64,000 nucleotides of DNA from Bacillota bacterium (GTDB lineage Bacteria; Bacillota; Clostridia; Oscillospirales; Oscillospiraceae), in assembly GCA_023459875.1 (NCBI GenBank), contig JAEWRY010000028.1, positions 106,407 through 170,406 of the forward strand, given 5' to 3'. Shown here piece by piece: positions 1 to 7,405 of this stretch (the stretch's first letter is position 1; the number at the start of each line of letters is the position of its first letter). The notes beneath the pieces were generated by a model. That model was not told where the DNA came from, did no database searches, and saw only the letters and a program-made list of their open reading frames with translations. A program made the position numbers and the translations under genes.

Positions 1-407
1 CCCGTGCCACCGCAGCCTGCTTCGCGGCCCAGCTGGATCCCACGCTCGACGAGCTGGGGGACATTAAAACCGCCGTCTCCGAGGCGGTGACCAACGCCAT
101 CATCCACGGCTATCCCGACCGGCTGGGGGTCATCTACATGCGCATGCGCCTTTTTGATGACAGCTCCATGGAAATCGTCATCAGGGACAAGGGTGTGGGC
201 ATCCCGGACGTAGAGCTGGCCAGGCAGCCCCTCTTCACCACGGGGAACGAGGAGCGCTCCGGTATGGGATTTACGATTATGGAGAGCTTTATGGACAATC
301 TTAAGGTGCGTTCGGCTGTCGGAAAGGGCACCGTGGTCACCATGAAAAAGCGGATTTCCCGCCGTCCGGCGGCCCCAAACCACCGGTCCGGCGCCAGCCG
401 GGAATGA
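1..407 (+). CDS. spoIIAB: Anti-sigma F factor SpoIIAB, 5'-truncated by window edge
   Basis: Serine kinase and anti-sigma factor that holds sigma F inactive in the predivisional cell and phosphorylates SpoIIAA. The reading frame is open from base 3, so the N-terminus lies outside the window. Visible motifs are the GHKL ATPase N box (EAVTNAIIHGY), the G1 box (DKGVGIPD) and the G2 region (ERSGMGFTIMESFMD). The C-terminus has a short Arg/Pro-rich tail. The stop overlaps the sigF start as ATGA at 404-407, implying translational coupling. Identification is firm from the motifs and from the adjacent sigF; spoIIAA would be expected just upstream. Confidence 0.95.
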   Translation, partial: RATAACFAAQLDPTLDELGDIKTAVSEAVTNAIIHGYPDRLGVIYMRMRLFDDSSMEIVIRDKGVGIPDVELARQPLFTTGNEERSGMGFTIMESFMDNLKVRSAVGKGTVVTMKKRISRRPAAPNHRSGASRE

Positions 408-1123
408 ACACGGCGGACAAACTCCCCCTCCTGGAAGCAGCGAGGCTTGGGAGCGAGGAGGCGTGCACCAGACTGATTGAGGAGAACACCGGACTCATCT
501 GGAGCATTGTGCGCCGTTACTGCGGCAGGGGAGTGGACAGCGAGGACCTGTACCAGCTGGGCTGCCTTGGCTTTCTCAAGGCGGTGCGGGGATTCGACCC
601 CGCCTATGGCACCCAGTTTTCTACTTATGCCGTTCCCAAAATCGCCGGAGAGATCCGGCGTTTTCTCCGGGACGATGGAATGGTGAAGGTGGGACGGGGC
701 ATCAAGGAGCGGGCGGAAACCATAAGGCTCTGCCGGGACAGGCTGACCCATACCCTAGGCCGGGACCCGGTTCTCTCCGAACTGGCCGATGCCACTGGCT
801 TTACCCCCGAGGATATCGCCACCGCCGAGACCGCCACCAGCGCGGTGACCTCCCTCCAGATGGAGACAGGGGACGGGGGCCTTACCCTGGAAAACATTAT
901 CGGCAGTGACGGCATGGAGGAGAATCTCGTGGAACGGGTGGCCCTGCGGGGAGCGATTGAACGCCTCTCCGAGCGGGAACGCAAGGTCATTCTGCTCCGT
1001 TACTATAAGAATCTGACCCAGGAGCGGGCCGCCCGGGTGATGGGGGTCTCCCAGGTGCAGATTTCCCGTATTGAGCGAAAAGCCATGGAGCACCTGCGGG
1101 GAGAGATGTTGGCCGATCCGTAG
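404..1123 (+). CDS. sigF: RNA polymerase sporulation sigma factor sigma F
   Basis: First forespore-specific sigma factor, 239 residues, normal length for SpoIIAC. Region 2 is recognisable from about residue 30 (GLIWSIVRRYCGRG, then EDLYQLGCLGFLKAVRGFD), region 3 follows around 110-150, and region 4.2 lies near the C-terminus with the helix-turn-helix RAARVMGVSQVQISRIERK. Its ATG overlaps the spoIIAB stop, the standard spoIIA operon arrangement. SigG and SigB-type factors are close relatives, but the spoIIAB neighbour settles the call. No terminator is obvious after the stop; a separate strong promoter begins at 1136. Confidence 0.95.
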   Translation: MNTADKLPLLEAARLGSEEACTRLIEENTGLIWSIVRRYCGRGVDSEDLYQLGCLGFLKAVRGFDPAYGTQFSTYAVPKIAGEIRRFLRDDGMVKVGRGIKERAETIRLCRDRLTHTLGRDPVLSELADATGFTPEDIATAETATSAVTSLQMETGDGGLTLENIIGSDGMEENLVERVALRGAIERLSERERKVILLRYYKNLTQERAARVMGVSQVQISRIERKAMEHLRGEMLADP

Positions 1124-1135
1124 GAAACAGCCTGC

Positions 1136-1164
1136 TTGACGCACTCCCTTAACCGTTATATAAT
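1136..1164 (+). promoter_or_regulatory. Near-consensus sigma-A promoter
   Basis: TTGACG (1136-1141), a 17-nt spacer and TATAAT (1159-1164). It lies 12 nt after the sigF stop and points into the hairpin-rich spacer and the glycosyltransferase pair. Confidence 0.8.
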
Positions 1165-1174
1165 GTCGACTGAA

Positions 1175-1347
1175 CAAATGCGATTTCCGAATCGCATTTG
1201 CCGAAAGGACAAAATTGCCCTTTCGGGCGGCAAAGCAAGACTGTTTTACCGCTTCAGATACACTCATGACTGTCCGTTTTGATTTGCGGGCACACGCCGC
1301 AAATCAAAAGTGCAAGGTTTTTGTCCATAATTGGTCAAAAACCTTGC
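1175..1347 (+). other. Run of four consecutive hairpins in the sigF-glycosyltransferase spacer
   Basis: Four inverted repeats lie head to tail downstream of the promoter at 1136. They are 1175-1185/1190-1200 (11 bp, loop TCCG), 1201-1208/1219-1226 (8 bp), 1277-1289/1297-1309 (13 bp, loop GCACACG) and 1312-1323/1336-1347 (12 bp, extendable past one mismatch). The stems are unrelated in sequence, so this is not a tandem repeat. None is followed by a good T-run except the T-rich stretch at 1391-1404, 40 nt after the last. It may be a structured leader of the 1445 gene or a small RNA. A 63-codon ORF across it (1215-1406) has no protein-like features. Confidence 0.6.
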
Positions 1348-1444
1348 GCCTGAATAAAACAAAACAGCTTAGAAGCATTGATATGACTAAATTTTTGTTT
1401 TTTTAACGGACATAATATAATAGCGCCCGAAGGAGTGACGCTCC

Positions 1445-2416
1445 ATGGAAAATACGCTTTATATCGTCGTCCCCTGCTACAACGAGGAGGACGTTCTGCC
1501 CGAGACTTCCCGCCGCCTGAAGAACAAGCTTGAGTCGCTCATGGAGGCGGGAAAGGTCTCCCGCCGCAGCAGGATTCTTTTCGTAAACGACGGCTCCAAA
1601 GATGCTACCTGGGAGATCATCGCCCGGCTGCACGAAAGCTGCCCACTCTTTTCAGGTGTGTGCCTCACCCGCAACCGGGGCCACCAGAACGCCCTCATGG
1701 CGGGGCTCATGACCGCCAAGGACCGCGCCGACATGGTCATTTCCATGGACGCCGACCTGCAGGACGACGTGGACGCCGTGGACAGCATGGTGGAAAAATA
1801 CCTGGAGGGCTGCGATATCGTCTACGGTGTGCGCTCCTCCCGGAAGAAGGACACCTTCTTCAAGCGGTTTACCGCCGAGGGTTTTTACCGGCTTATGAAC
1901 TTTTTCGGCGCCGAGGTGGTTTTCAACCACGCCGACTACCGGCTCATGTCCCGCCGGGCGCTGGAGGGTCTCTCCCAGTTTACCGAGGCAAACCTCTTCC
2001 TGAGGGGTATCGTCCCCATGATCGGCTACCGGACCGACACCGTGGAGTATGAGCGGGGCGAGCGCTTCGCGGGAGAGAGCAAATATCCCCTTAAAAAGAT
2101 GCTTGCCTTCGCCATGGAGGGCATCACCTCCCTTTCCACCCGGCCCATCCGGTACATCACCGGCCTGGGTTTTATGATCTTTCTCATCAGCATCATTATG
2201 CTCATCTATATTCTGGTCCGGCATTTCACGGGTCACACCGTGATCGGCTGGTCCAGCGTGGCGGTATCCGTGTGGGCAATCGGCGGCCTTATCCTGCTCT
2301 CTTTGGGCGTCATCGGGGAGTACATCGGGAAAATTTATCTGGAAACCAAAGCACGCCCCCGTTTCCTGATCCGAGAGGTGCTGGAGGAGGGCGAAGAAAA
2401 TGAAAAAACTCTTTGA
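1445..2416 (+). CDS. Family 2 glycosyltransferase, GtrB/DPM1-like, membrane-anchored
   Basis: Probably transfers a sugar from a nucleotide donor onto polyprenyl phosphate on the inner membrane face. The GT-A domain begins at residue 3 (YIVVPCYNEEDVLPE), carries FVNDGSKDAT near residue 45 and the metal-binding SMDADLQDD near residue 100. Two hydrophobic helices near residues 235-260 and 270-295 anchor it to the membrane, as in bactoprenol glucosyltransferases. At 323 residues it has the usual family length. The start has an AAGGAG site ending 9-10 nt upstream. It overlaps the GtrA-like gene by 17 nt, the typical GtrA-GtrB pairing for teichoic acid or glycan decoration. The exact sugar cannot be read from sequence. 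Confidence 0.85.
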   Translation: MENTLYIVVPCYNEEDVLPETSRRLKNKLESLMEAGKVSRRSRILFVNDGSKDATWEIIARLHESCPLFSGVCLTRNRGHQNALMAGLMTAKDRADMVISMDADLQDDVDAVDSMVEKYLEGCDIVYGVRSSRKKDTFFKRFTAEGFYRLMNFFGAEVVFNHADYRLMSRRALEGLSQFTEANLFLRGIVPMIGYRTDTVEYERGERFAGESKYPLKKMLAFAMEGITSLSTRPIRYITGLGFMIFLISIIMLIYILVRHFTGHTVIGWSSVAVSVWAIGGLILLSLGVIGEYIGKIYLETKARPRFLIREVLEEGEENEKTL

Positions 2417-2810
2417 CGCCTCGGTTTTCAAATTCCTCCTGGTGGGCGTGGGGAACACTTTGCTCTCCGCCGCCATCATGTTCCTGCTCTACGAACGGGC
2501 TCATTTCGGCTACTGGGGCTCTTCCGCTCTGGCATACATAGCGGGCGCGGTGATGAGCTTTTTCTTAAACCGCTATTATACTTTCCACAGCGAGGAGCGC
2601 TTCTGGCGCTCGGCAGTGAAGTTTGCCCTCAACGTTACGGTATGCTACGTCATTGCCTATTCCGCGGCCAAGCCGCTGGTCGCCTGGGCCCTGGCCGGCA
2701 CCGGTCTAGCGACCTCCTGGATGGACCGGTTCTCCATGCTCTTCGGCATGGGGCTCTACACCGTCATCAATTATTTCGGCCAGCGGTTTTTCGCTTTCCG
2801 GAAGATGTGA
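2400..2810 (+). CDS. GtrA-like membrane protein
   Basis: A 136-residue protein with four predicted membrane helices (about residues 8-28, 35-52, 70-90 and 108-128) and the family signatures FLLVGVGNTLLSAAIMF and FFLNRYYTFHSEERF. GtrA proteins are thought to flip or hold the polyprenyl-linked sugar made by the partner GtrB-type transferase. The gene starts inside the end of the upstream transferase, so the two are translationally coupled. No strong terminator follows. Confidence 0.85.
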   Translation: MKKLFDASVFKFLLVGVGNTLLSAAIMFLLYERAHFGYWGSSALAYIAGAVMSFFLNRYYTFHSEERFWRSAVKFALNVTVCYVIAYSAAKPLVAWALAGTGLATSWMDRFSMLFGMGLYTVINYFGQRFFAFRKM

Positions 2811-2903
2811 ATGCCCGTGGGCCCAGATTGCCGAATAGGCCGGATGCCTTCTCCGGCAGGCTGATTCCGACCTGTAAAAATTCGCAAAATTCTCATTCTT
2901 CTC

Positions 2904-2932
2904 TTGCACCGGGGCAAAAAATAAGATAAAAT
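2904..2932 (+). promoter_or_regulatory. Sigma-A promoter for the 2966 gene
   Basis: TTGCAC (2904-2909), 17-nt spacer, TAAAAT (2927-2932), ending 33 nt before the start codon at 2966, which has its own AGGAGG site. Confidence 0.7.
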
Positions 2933-2965
2933 GAGGCATACTATTAAGAGCAGGAGGTAAGTGCC

Positions 2966-3250
2966 ATGACATTTGATGAACTTCGTGACATTGCATTGGA
3001 TCTGACCCAGAACGGCGTGCGCAAGGCCAAGGTATACGGGGAGATCGCAAAACTGAATATCTCCGTCATCACCGAGGAAGAAAATATCAGGAAGGCCTAT
3101 GTGGAGATCGGCAGCGACTACTACGACAATCACAACAAGTCCGCCGACAACGCTTACGCCGTCCAGTGCGCCAAGGTCGATCTTGCCAAGGCGAAGATCG
3201 CCGAATACAAAGACAAGATCGCAGAGCTGAAGGAAGACAACGCCCAGTAA
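2966..3250 (+). CDS. Small helical protein of unknown function
   Basis: Ninety-four residues, with no signal peptide and no cysteines. It is almost entirely alpha-helical and charged: an N-terminal helix (DELRDIALDLTQNGVRKAKV), the segment GEIAKLNISVITEEENIRKAYVEIG, and a Lys/Glu/Ala-rich coiled-coil-like end. The middle resembles the N-terminal half of a common Firmicutes family in which an IAKLN..I..EE..I...Y.EIG helix pair precedes a zinc ribbon; here the zinc ribbon is absent. It is monocistronic, with a promoter at 2904 and a terminator at 3281. Function unknown. Confidence 0.75.
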   Translation: MTFDELRDIALDLTQNGVRKAKVYGEIAKLNISVITEEENIRKAYVEIGSDYYDNHNKSADNAYAVQCAKVDLAKAKIAEYKDKIAELKEDNAQ

Positions 3251-3280
3251 TTTCAGGTCCGCCGCAAACAGAAAATTGAA

Positions 3281-3316
3281 AAAGCGTCCGGCGTAACAGC
3301 GCCGGACGCTTTTAAT
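3281..3316 (+). terminator. Rho-independent terminator
   Basis: A perfect 13-bp stem (3281-3293/3300-3312) with loop TAACAG, A-rich before and T-rich after, 30 nt past the stop of the 2966 gene. Confidence 0.9.
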
Positions 3317-3353
3317 ATTAATAAGGTATTAATAGTAATAGCAACCGCCTTCG

Positions 3354-3382
3354 TTGCAATTTTACCTTAAAAACGGTATACT
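3354..3382 (+). promoter_or_regulatory. Sigma-A promoter for the SLH protein at 3424
   Basis: TTGCAA (3354-3359), 17-nt spacer, TATACT (3377-3382). Confidence 0.65.
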
Positions 3383-3423
3383 CAGAAATAAGAGCCAATA
3401 AAAAACATTTGTGGAGGTGCACT

Positions 3424-5757
3424 ATGAACCGAAAACGCCTGTTTGCCTGCCTTCTGGCTCTGCTTCTGGCTTTGCCGCTGGCCGTACAGCCCGTTCTGGC
3501 CACCACCTTTCCCGATGTAACGGGGAACTGGTCCTGGGCCGCCGATTACATCAGCGATATGGCTGATAAGGGAATTTTCAAGGGCTATGAGGACGGGACC
3601 TTCGGCCCCGGAAAAGAACTGACCGCCGGACAGGCTCTGGCGGTCTGCGCCCGGGGCGCCGGCTTTACCGACAAGCTGTACGCCAAGATCGCTCTCGACC
3701 GGGGAAGCGAGGTCACCGCCATCCTCGGAACCGAGCTGAGCTGGTTTCGCAGCGATTTTGCCGTCTGCCTGGAGCTGGGCATCGTGAAGGCTTCGGAACT
3801 GAAAGCCCTTTATCAGTCGGGAGCGCTCACCAAAGCCATCACCAAGGAGGATTTCGCCTTTTATCTGGTACGGGGGATGGGCCTCAGCTCGTTGGCGGAG
3901 AGCCTCGGAAGCTGCTCCATGAGCTTTGCCGACGCCTCCTCCATCGCCGCCGCCCGACAGAGCTATGTCTATCTGCTCTACCTCTACGGCATCGTGCAGG
4001 GGACCGACGAAAATACATTCCTGCCTAAGTCCACTTTGACCCGCGCGGTCAGCGCGACCATGCTCTCCAGGGCTGTATCCTTTTCGGAAGAGCGGGGAGT
4101 TTTGCCCGAGCTCGCCAGGTACACCGACTATGACTGGACGGCCGGTCTGGTGACCGGCTTATCCGAAGGAAGTGATGGTACGGTCCTTACCCTCGCCGCC
4201 GGCAGCGGGAGCGAGTCGGTCACCGTGCCGGATACCGCGGTTATTTATGAGAACAATATGCCGATGACCGCTGCCGCCCTGAAAGAGGGGGTTTACGCCA
4301 GAGCCTGCTATGACGAAAACGAAGAGGTGGCCTCGGTGCGCGTCGTGAGCGCTTCAAGTCTCGTTACGGTGTCCGGCGCGGTCTCCTCTCTGGCCGGGGA
4401 CGCCATCATTCTCACGGTGAGCGGCGCGAGCCGGACCCTCGCCGTGAACCGCTTCACTTCGGTGACCGCCGGGGGCGTCACGGGAGACTGCAGCCTTCTG
4501 GATAACAAGGCGGGGTATTCCGAAGCGGTCTGTGTGACCGATCCGGACGGCACCGTCCTCACAGCGAAACTCACGGGGGGAACGACGGTATGCGAGGGCC
4601 TTATTGAATCGGTTGCTGCCGGAAACCAAACCATCCTGCAGGTGACCCTCTTTAACGGTGTGACGAGGTCTTATACCGTGCCGGGCTCCGCCGCTGTCAC
4701 CGTGGACAATAAAAGCGGCACCCTGAAAAGCGGCCTTGAGGGCGCCTATGTGGCCCTCAAGATATCGAAGGATACGGACGGGAAAGTGGAGAGCGTCGCC
4801 GTGAGTACCGCCGACTCCTATATTCAGGGCGCAATCCGGGGCACCACCTACACCAGCAATCCCAATACCATCTATCTCACCGACCAGGATACGGGCGAAT
4901 CCACCTCCTACAGTATGGCCGATTCCCCCGTTATCACCTATAACGGCAAAGAGGCCACCTTCAGCGCCCTCCAGAAAGATTGGTTCGTCACCGCAAGGCT
5001 GGACAGCTCGGGCAAGGTGGAGATGATAGAGGCTTATCCCGGTTCGGCAGAGGTGGAGGGCACTATTTCCACCATCGCCTATGATACGGTTACCGTCATC
5101 ACGGTGACTGGGGAGGACGGGGAACTCTACTCACTGAGCCTGGATATGTCCAAGTTGCCCGAAATCAAGCGGGACGGCAACAAGAGCTCCATCGATAAGC
5201 TGAGGGTGGGGGACACCGTAACGGTAACCATAAGCTATCATATTGTTACGCTGATCTCGGCCAAGGCCCAGGAGGCGAACATTACCGGCACCGTCACCCG
5301 GATCATCCAGGACACCTCGGGCAGTACGCTGGAGGTTAGGCTGGAGGACGGTTCCACCGCCTCCTACACCATCGGGACGGGCACCAGCGTAGTGAAGGAC
5401 GGCAAGTCGGCAGCTGTCTCCTCTCTGGAGCCGGGCGACGTGGTGAAAATGACGGTGAGCGGCGGCGAGGCGGTCTCCATTACCGTATCAAAAAGCGAGA
5501 CCTCTTCCGCCAATATAGCCGGCACGATCCTCTACATCAATGCCGACGATAAAAGCGTTCTGCTCCGGGTGTCCGACTCTGCCACAGGGACCGATTACAT
5601 CGTGACCGTCAACGTTACCTCCTCGGGCACGAAATATATGGACATAGATGATGGGACAGCCCTTTCGCTTTCCAAGCTTGCCATCGGGGACGAGATCATC
5701 GCATACGGAGCTTATGACGGTTCCGAATTTTACGCGACCATTATCCTGATCAAGTAG
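3424..5757 (+). CDS. S-layer homology (SLH) domain surface protein
   Basis: Exported cell-surface protein of 777 residues. The signal peptide is residues 1-25 (MNRKRLFACLLALLLALPLA, cleavage near VLA-TT). SLH repeats occupy about residues 27-235: the first has FPDVTGNWSWAADYISDMAD and GYEDGTFGPGKELTAGQA, the third ends GTDENTFLPKSTLTRA, and the middle one is degenerate. SLH domains bind pyruvylated wall polymers. The rest is a series of beta-rich units of roughly 80 residues with a recurring core (VSGAVSSL, VEGTISTI, ITGTVTRI, IAGTILYI), probably an elongated stalk. The ATG at 3424 is chosen because GGAGGT lies 6-11 nt upstream. No enzymatic domain was recognised. It resembles the SLH protein at 25641 in plan. 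Confidence 0.85.
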   Translation: MNRKRLFACLLALLLALPLAVQPVLATTFPDVTGNWSWAADYISDMADKGIFKGYEDGTFGPGKELTAGQALAVCARGAGFTDKLYAKIALDRGSEVTAILGTELSWFRSDFAVCLELGIVKASELKALYQSGALTKAITKEDFAFYLVRGMGLSSLAESLGSCSMSFADASSIAAARQSYVYLLYLYGIVQGTDENTFLPKSTLTRAVSATMLSRAVSFSEERGVLPELARYTDYDWTAGLVTGLSEGSDGTVLTLAAGSGSESVTVPDTAVIYENNMPMTAAALKEGVYARACYDENEEVASVRVVSASSLVTVSGAVSSLAGDAIILTVSGASRTLAVNRFTSVTAGGVTGDCSLLDNKAGYSEAVCVTDPDGTVLTAKLTGGTTVCEGLIESVAAGNQTILQVTLFNGVTRSYTVPGSAAVTVDNKSGTLKSGLEGAYVALKISKDTDGKVESVAVSTADSYIQGAIRGTTYTSNPNTIYLTDQDTGESTSYSMADSPVITYNGKEATFSALQKDWFVTARLDSSGKVEMIEAYPGSAEVEGTISTIAYDTVTVITVTGEDGELYSLSLDMSKLPEIKRDGNKSSIDKLRVGDTVTVTISYHIVTLISAKAQEANITGTVTRIIQDTSGSTLEVRLEDGSTASYTIGTGTSVVKDGKSAAVSSLEPGDVVKMTVSGGEAVSITVSKSETSSANIAGTILYINADDKSVLLRVSDSATGTDYIVTVNVTSSGTKYMDIDDGTALSLSKLAIGDEIIAYGAYDGSEFYATIILIK

Positions 5758-5794
5758 ACGCTTTTTACAGCGGTCCGGACTGAGCGTCCGGTCA

Positions 5795-5840
5795 TTGCTG
5801 TGGAAGAAGTCCAAAGGACTTCTTCCACAGCAATTTATGA
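5795..5840 (+). terminator. Perfect 18-bp hairpin after the SLH gene, likely terminator
   Basis: Stem 5795-5812/5816-5833 with a 3-nt AAA loop, preceded by a smaller GC stem (5775-5780/5786-5791). The T-tract after it is short (TTTATGA), so termination is likely but not certain. Confidence 0.6.
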
Positions 5841-5866
5841 TTATAATGAAGATGGGAGGATACGAT

Positions 5867-6118
5867 ATGAAGTGCCCATACTGCCTCGCCGAAATGGAGA
5901 AAGGCTTTGTCACAGCCTTGGGGACGAGAGATTTTACTGCGGCGTACGGATGGTATCCGGAAGAAATGAAAGAGCAGGACTCGCGGTTCCTCGGCATCAT
6001 GACGCCGGCGGAGAAATTACCCCACGGCAAAGGAAAAACGGGTTGTTTCCATCTGGATGGATACCGGTGCGCCGCCTGTGGAAAAATTATAATCGACCTG
6101 AAAGACGAAAACACCTGA
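5867..6118 (+). CDS. Small zinc-ribbon-like protein (DUF6487-like)
   Basis: Eighty-three residues. Two Cys pairs, CPYC at the N-terminus (residues 3-6) and CAAC near the C-terminus (GYRCAACGKII), could form a single zinc ribbon around a central insert. This organisation matches small PF20097/DUF6487-type proteins, recognised from memory only. The ATG at 5867 is preferred to the upstream in-frame ATG because GGGAGGA sits 7 nt before it and because the upstream start falls inside the terminator hairpin. Function unknown. Confidence 0.7.
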   Translation: MKCPYCLAEMEKGFVTALGTRDFTAAYGWYPEEMKEQDSRFLGIMTPAEKLPHGKGKTGCFHLDGYRCAACGKIIIDLKDENT

Positions 6119-6163
6119 CCGACCGAATCCGTCAACTCTCGCGGGGCCCGCGTGCTATGATTT

Positions 6164-6189
6164 CCCGGGAGGAGGCTTTTCCTCCCGGG
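6164..6189 (+). other. GC-rich hairpin at the start of the 6198 ORF
   Basis: A perfect 10-bp stem (6164-6173/6180-6189). Its right arm ends 8 nt before the ATG at 6198, next to the only purine-rich ribosome-binding candidate. It could mask that site or belong to the end of the upstream transcript. Confidence 0.4.
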
Positions 6190-6197
6190 GGTGCGGT

Positions 6198-6389
6198 ATG
6201 AAAATAAAAAACTTGCCCTGGAGTCTGCGCGTCGCCCTGATCCTGCTGCTCGCCATGGGCGAAGTGGCTCTGGGAACCCTTCTGGGCGCGGACGTCGCCG
6301 ACGTGTCCTTTTCCTGGGCAATGGTTCCTCCGCTTTTCCTGACCATTTTTTTGCTGCCCGAGGAATTCCCACCAAAAAGGAACAAATAA
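6198..6389 (+). CDS. Small hydrophobic membrane protein, hypothetical
   Basis: Sixty-three residues with two hydrophobic stretches (about residues 10-30, VALILLLAMGEVALGTLLGA, and 38-53, FSWAMVPPLFLTIFLL), a positively charged N-terminus and a charged C-terminal tail, suggesting a two-helix membrane miniprotein. The ribosome binding site is weak (GGGGGTG) and lies beside a 10-bp hairpin. I do not recognise the family; it may not be a real gene. Confidence 0.45.
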   Translation: MKIKNLPWSLRVALILLLAMGEVALGTLLGADVADVSFSWAMVPPLFLTIFLLPEEFPPKRNK

Positions 6390-6417
6390 TCAGCAAAAAA
6401 TTCCTTTGAAATTATAC

Positions 6418-6446
6418 TTGACATTTAAGGCGCCCTATAATATCAT
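6418..6446 (+). promoter_or_regulatory. Main promoter of the ribosomal protein operon
   Basis: Consensus TTGACA (6418-6423), 17-nt spacer, TATCAT (6441-6446), giving a leader of about 265 nt before rpsJ. A TATAAT at 6436-6441 overlaps but is only 12 nt from the -35. Confidence 0.75.
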
Positions 6447-6451
6447 AATGA

Positions 6452-6718
6452 AGTGCCTTTTTTGGCACGTCTGCGATGATGCGGGAGATTGCGGCTTTTG
6501 CCGGTAACTTTCGCGGAGTATGTCCGAGCAAGAATCGGGCGGCTGAGAAACTCTGTGTCGGCGTATATCGCTGCGCTGAAAAGGGACCGGCCTGCTTTGC
6601 GCCGGTTTTATTTCTGTCGAAGAGTGATACGCACGGAAACGTGTACAGAAAGTTTCTCACCGTACGGAGCGAGCGAGGAGACCCATTCACTTCGTATGTT
6701 ATAAGGAGGAAAACTAAC
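6452..6718 (+). promoter_or_regulatory. Long leader of rpsJ with possible attenuator
   Basis: About 265 nt of untranslated leader. It holds a short hairpin near 6452-6468 (GTGCC/GGCAC around a T6 loop) and a terminator-like hairpin (6586-6591/6601-6606) followed by TTTATTT. Premature termination here could set operon output. An open frame through the leader that fuses in frame to rpsJ (from 6476) is judged non-coding because the standard S10 start has the strong ribosome binding site. Confidence 0.4.
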
Positions 6719-7033
6719 ATGGCACCTCAAAAGGAAAAAATTCGCATCCGCCTCAAAGCGTATGACCACCAGCTCATTGATCAGAGCGCCGAGAAAATCG
6801 TCGAAACCGCAAAGCGCACCGGCGCCACCGTGTCCGGTCCTATTCCCCTGCCCACCAAGCGGGAGATCGTTACCGTCCTGCGCGCCGTCCATAAGTATAA
6901 GGACAGCCGCGAGCAATTCGAGCGCCGCACCCACAAGCGCCTCATCGACATCATTAAGCCCTCCCCCAAGACGGTGGAATCTCTGATGTCGCTGGAACTG
7001 CCCGCCGGTGTGGAGATTGAGATCAAACTTTAA
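6719..7033 (+). CDS. rpsJ: 30S ribosomal protein S10
   Basis: Head protein of the 30S subunit and the NusE transcription antitermination factor. At 104 residues it is normal length, with the hallmark [20 protein letters not shown] near the N-terminus and the conserved RTHKRLIDI and [11 protein letters not shown] end. The ATG at 6719 is set by a GGAGG site 9 nt upstream. It is the first gene of the S10-spc-alpha operon. Its last 12 codons, stop included, recur 122 bp downstream in the spacer. Confidence 0.97.
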   Translation: MAPQKEKIRIRLKAYDHQLIDQSAEKIVETAKRTGATVSGPIPLPTKREIVTVLRAVHKYKDSREQFERRTHKRLIDIIKPSPKTVESLMSLELPAGVEIEIKL

Positions 7034-7380
7034 GGCTCAGTCAGGGACCCGACGCGAGTCGGGACGCCGCATCACGGCGGAGCCGAGGCGGAATTCATTT
7101 CCGGCCGGCGATTGAAATCCTGCCCGCCGGTGTGGAAATCGAAATCAAACTGTAAGCACAAACCCCTCAATTTGTAGCACCCGTTGCCTGTCGCGTTTTG
7201 AGACAGGCGGGTCAAGTTGAAGTGAAGCGCGGAGCCGTCGAGAGCAGCGGCACAGCGAAACACGGAGACCGAAAAACAGGTTTGCCGCAGGCAAACGGCA
7301 TTTTCGGCGGAGTGTCGAGCAGTGACCGCGTCGCGAACAGGCGCAGCGTGACATCACGCGCGTGAGGTCGCTTTAACCAA
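7034..7380 (+). promoter_or_regulatory. Structured spacer/leader between rpsJ and rplC
   Basis: A 372-nt gap, unusual inside this otherwise tight operon. It can fold into a three-way junction directly after the rpsJ stop: closing stem 7034-7038/7080-7084, arm 7048-7053/7058-7063 capped by a GCGA tetraloop, and arm 7065-7069/7075-7079. Further stems are 7187-7192/7202-7207 inside 7179-7183/7208-7212, and the two-tier hairpin 7269-7275/7301-7307 enclosing 7280-7286/7290-7296. A ribosomal-protein-binding or attenuating leader for rplC and downstream genes is a reasonable inference. I do not recognise a named RNA family. Confidence 0.5.
7120..7155 (+). repeat. Second copy of the rpsJ 3' end
   Basis: These 36 nt encode [11 protein letters not shown] and a stop, the exact C-terminus of S10 (first copy 6998-7033), with four differences that are all synonymous third-position changes. 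There is no start or ribosome binding site for it, so it is a non-coding scar. Confidence 0.85.
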
Positions 7381-7405
7381 TAACCTTTATTAAGGAGGAT
7401 ATCAA

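Noticed and set aside
1215..1406. 63-codon open frame in the hairpin spacer
   Set aside because: It runs across inverted repeats, lacks a ribosome binding site and has no protein-like pattern.
6476..6718. Possible N-terminal extension of S10
   Set aside because: S10 starts at 6719 with a strong GGAGG site and matches the family at that Met; the upstream part is leader RNA.
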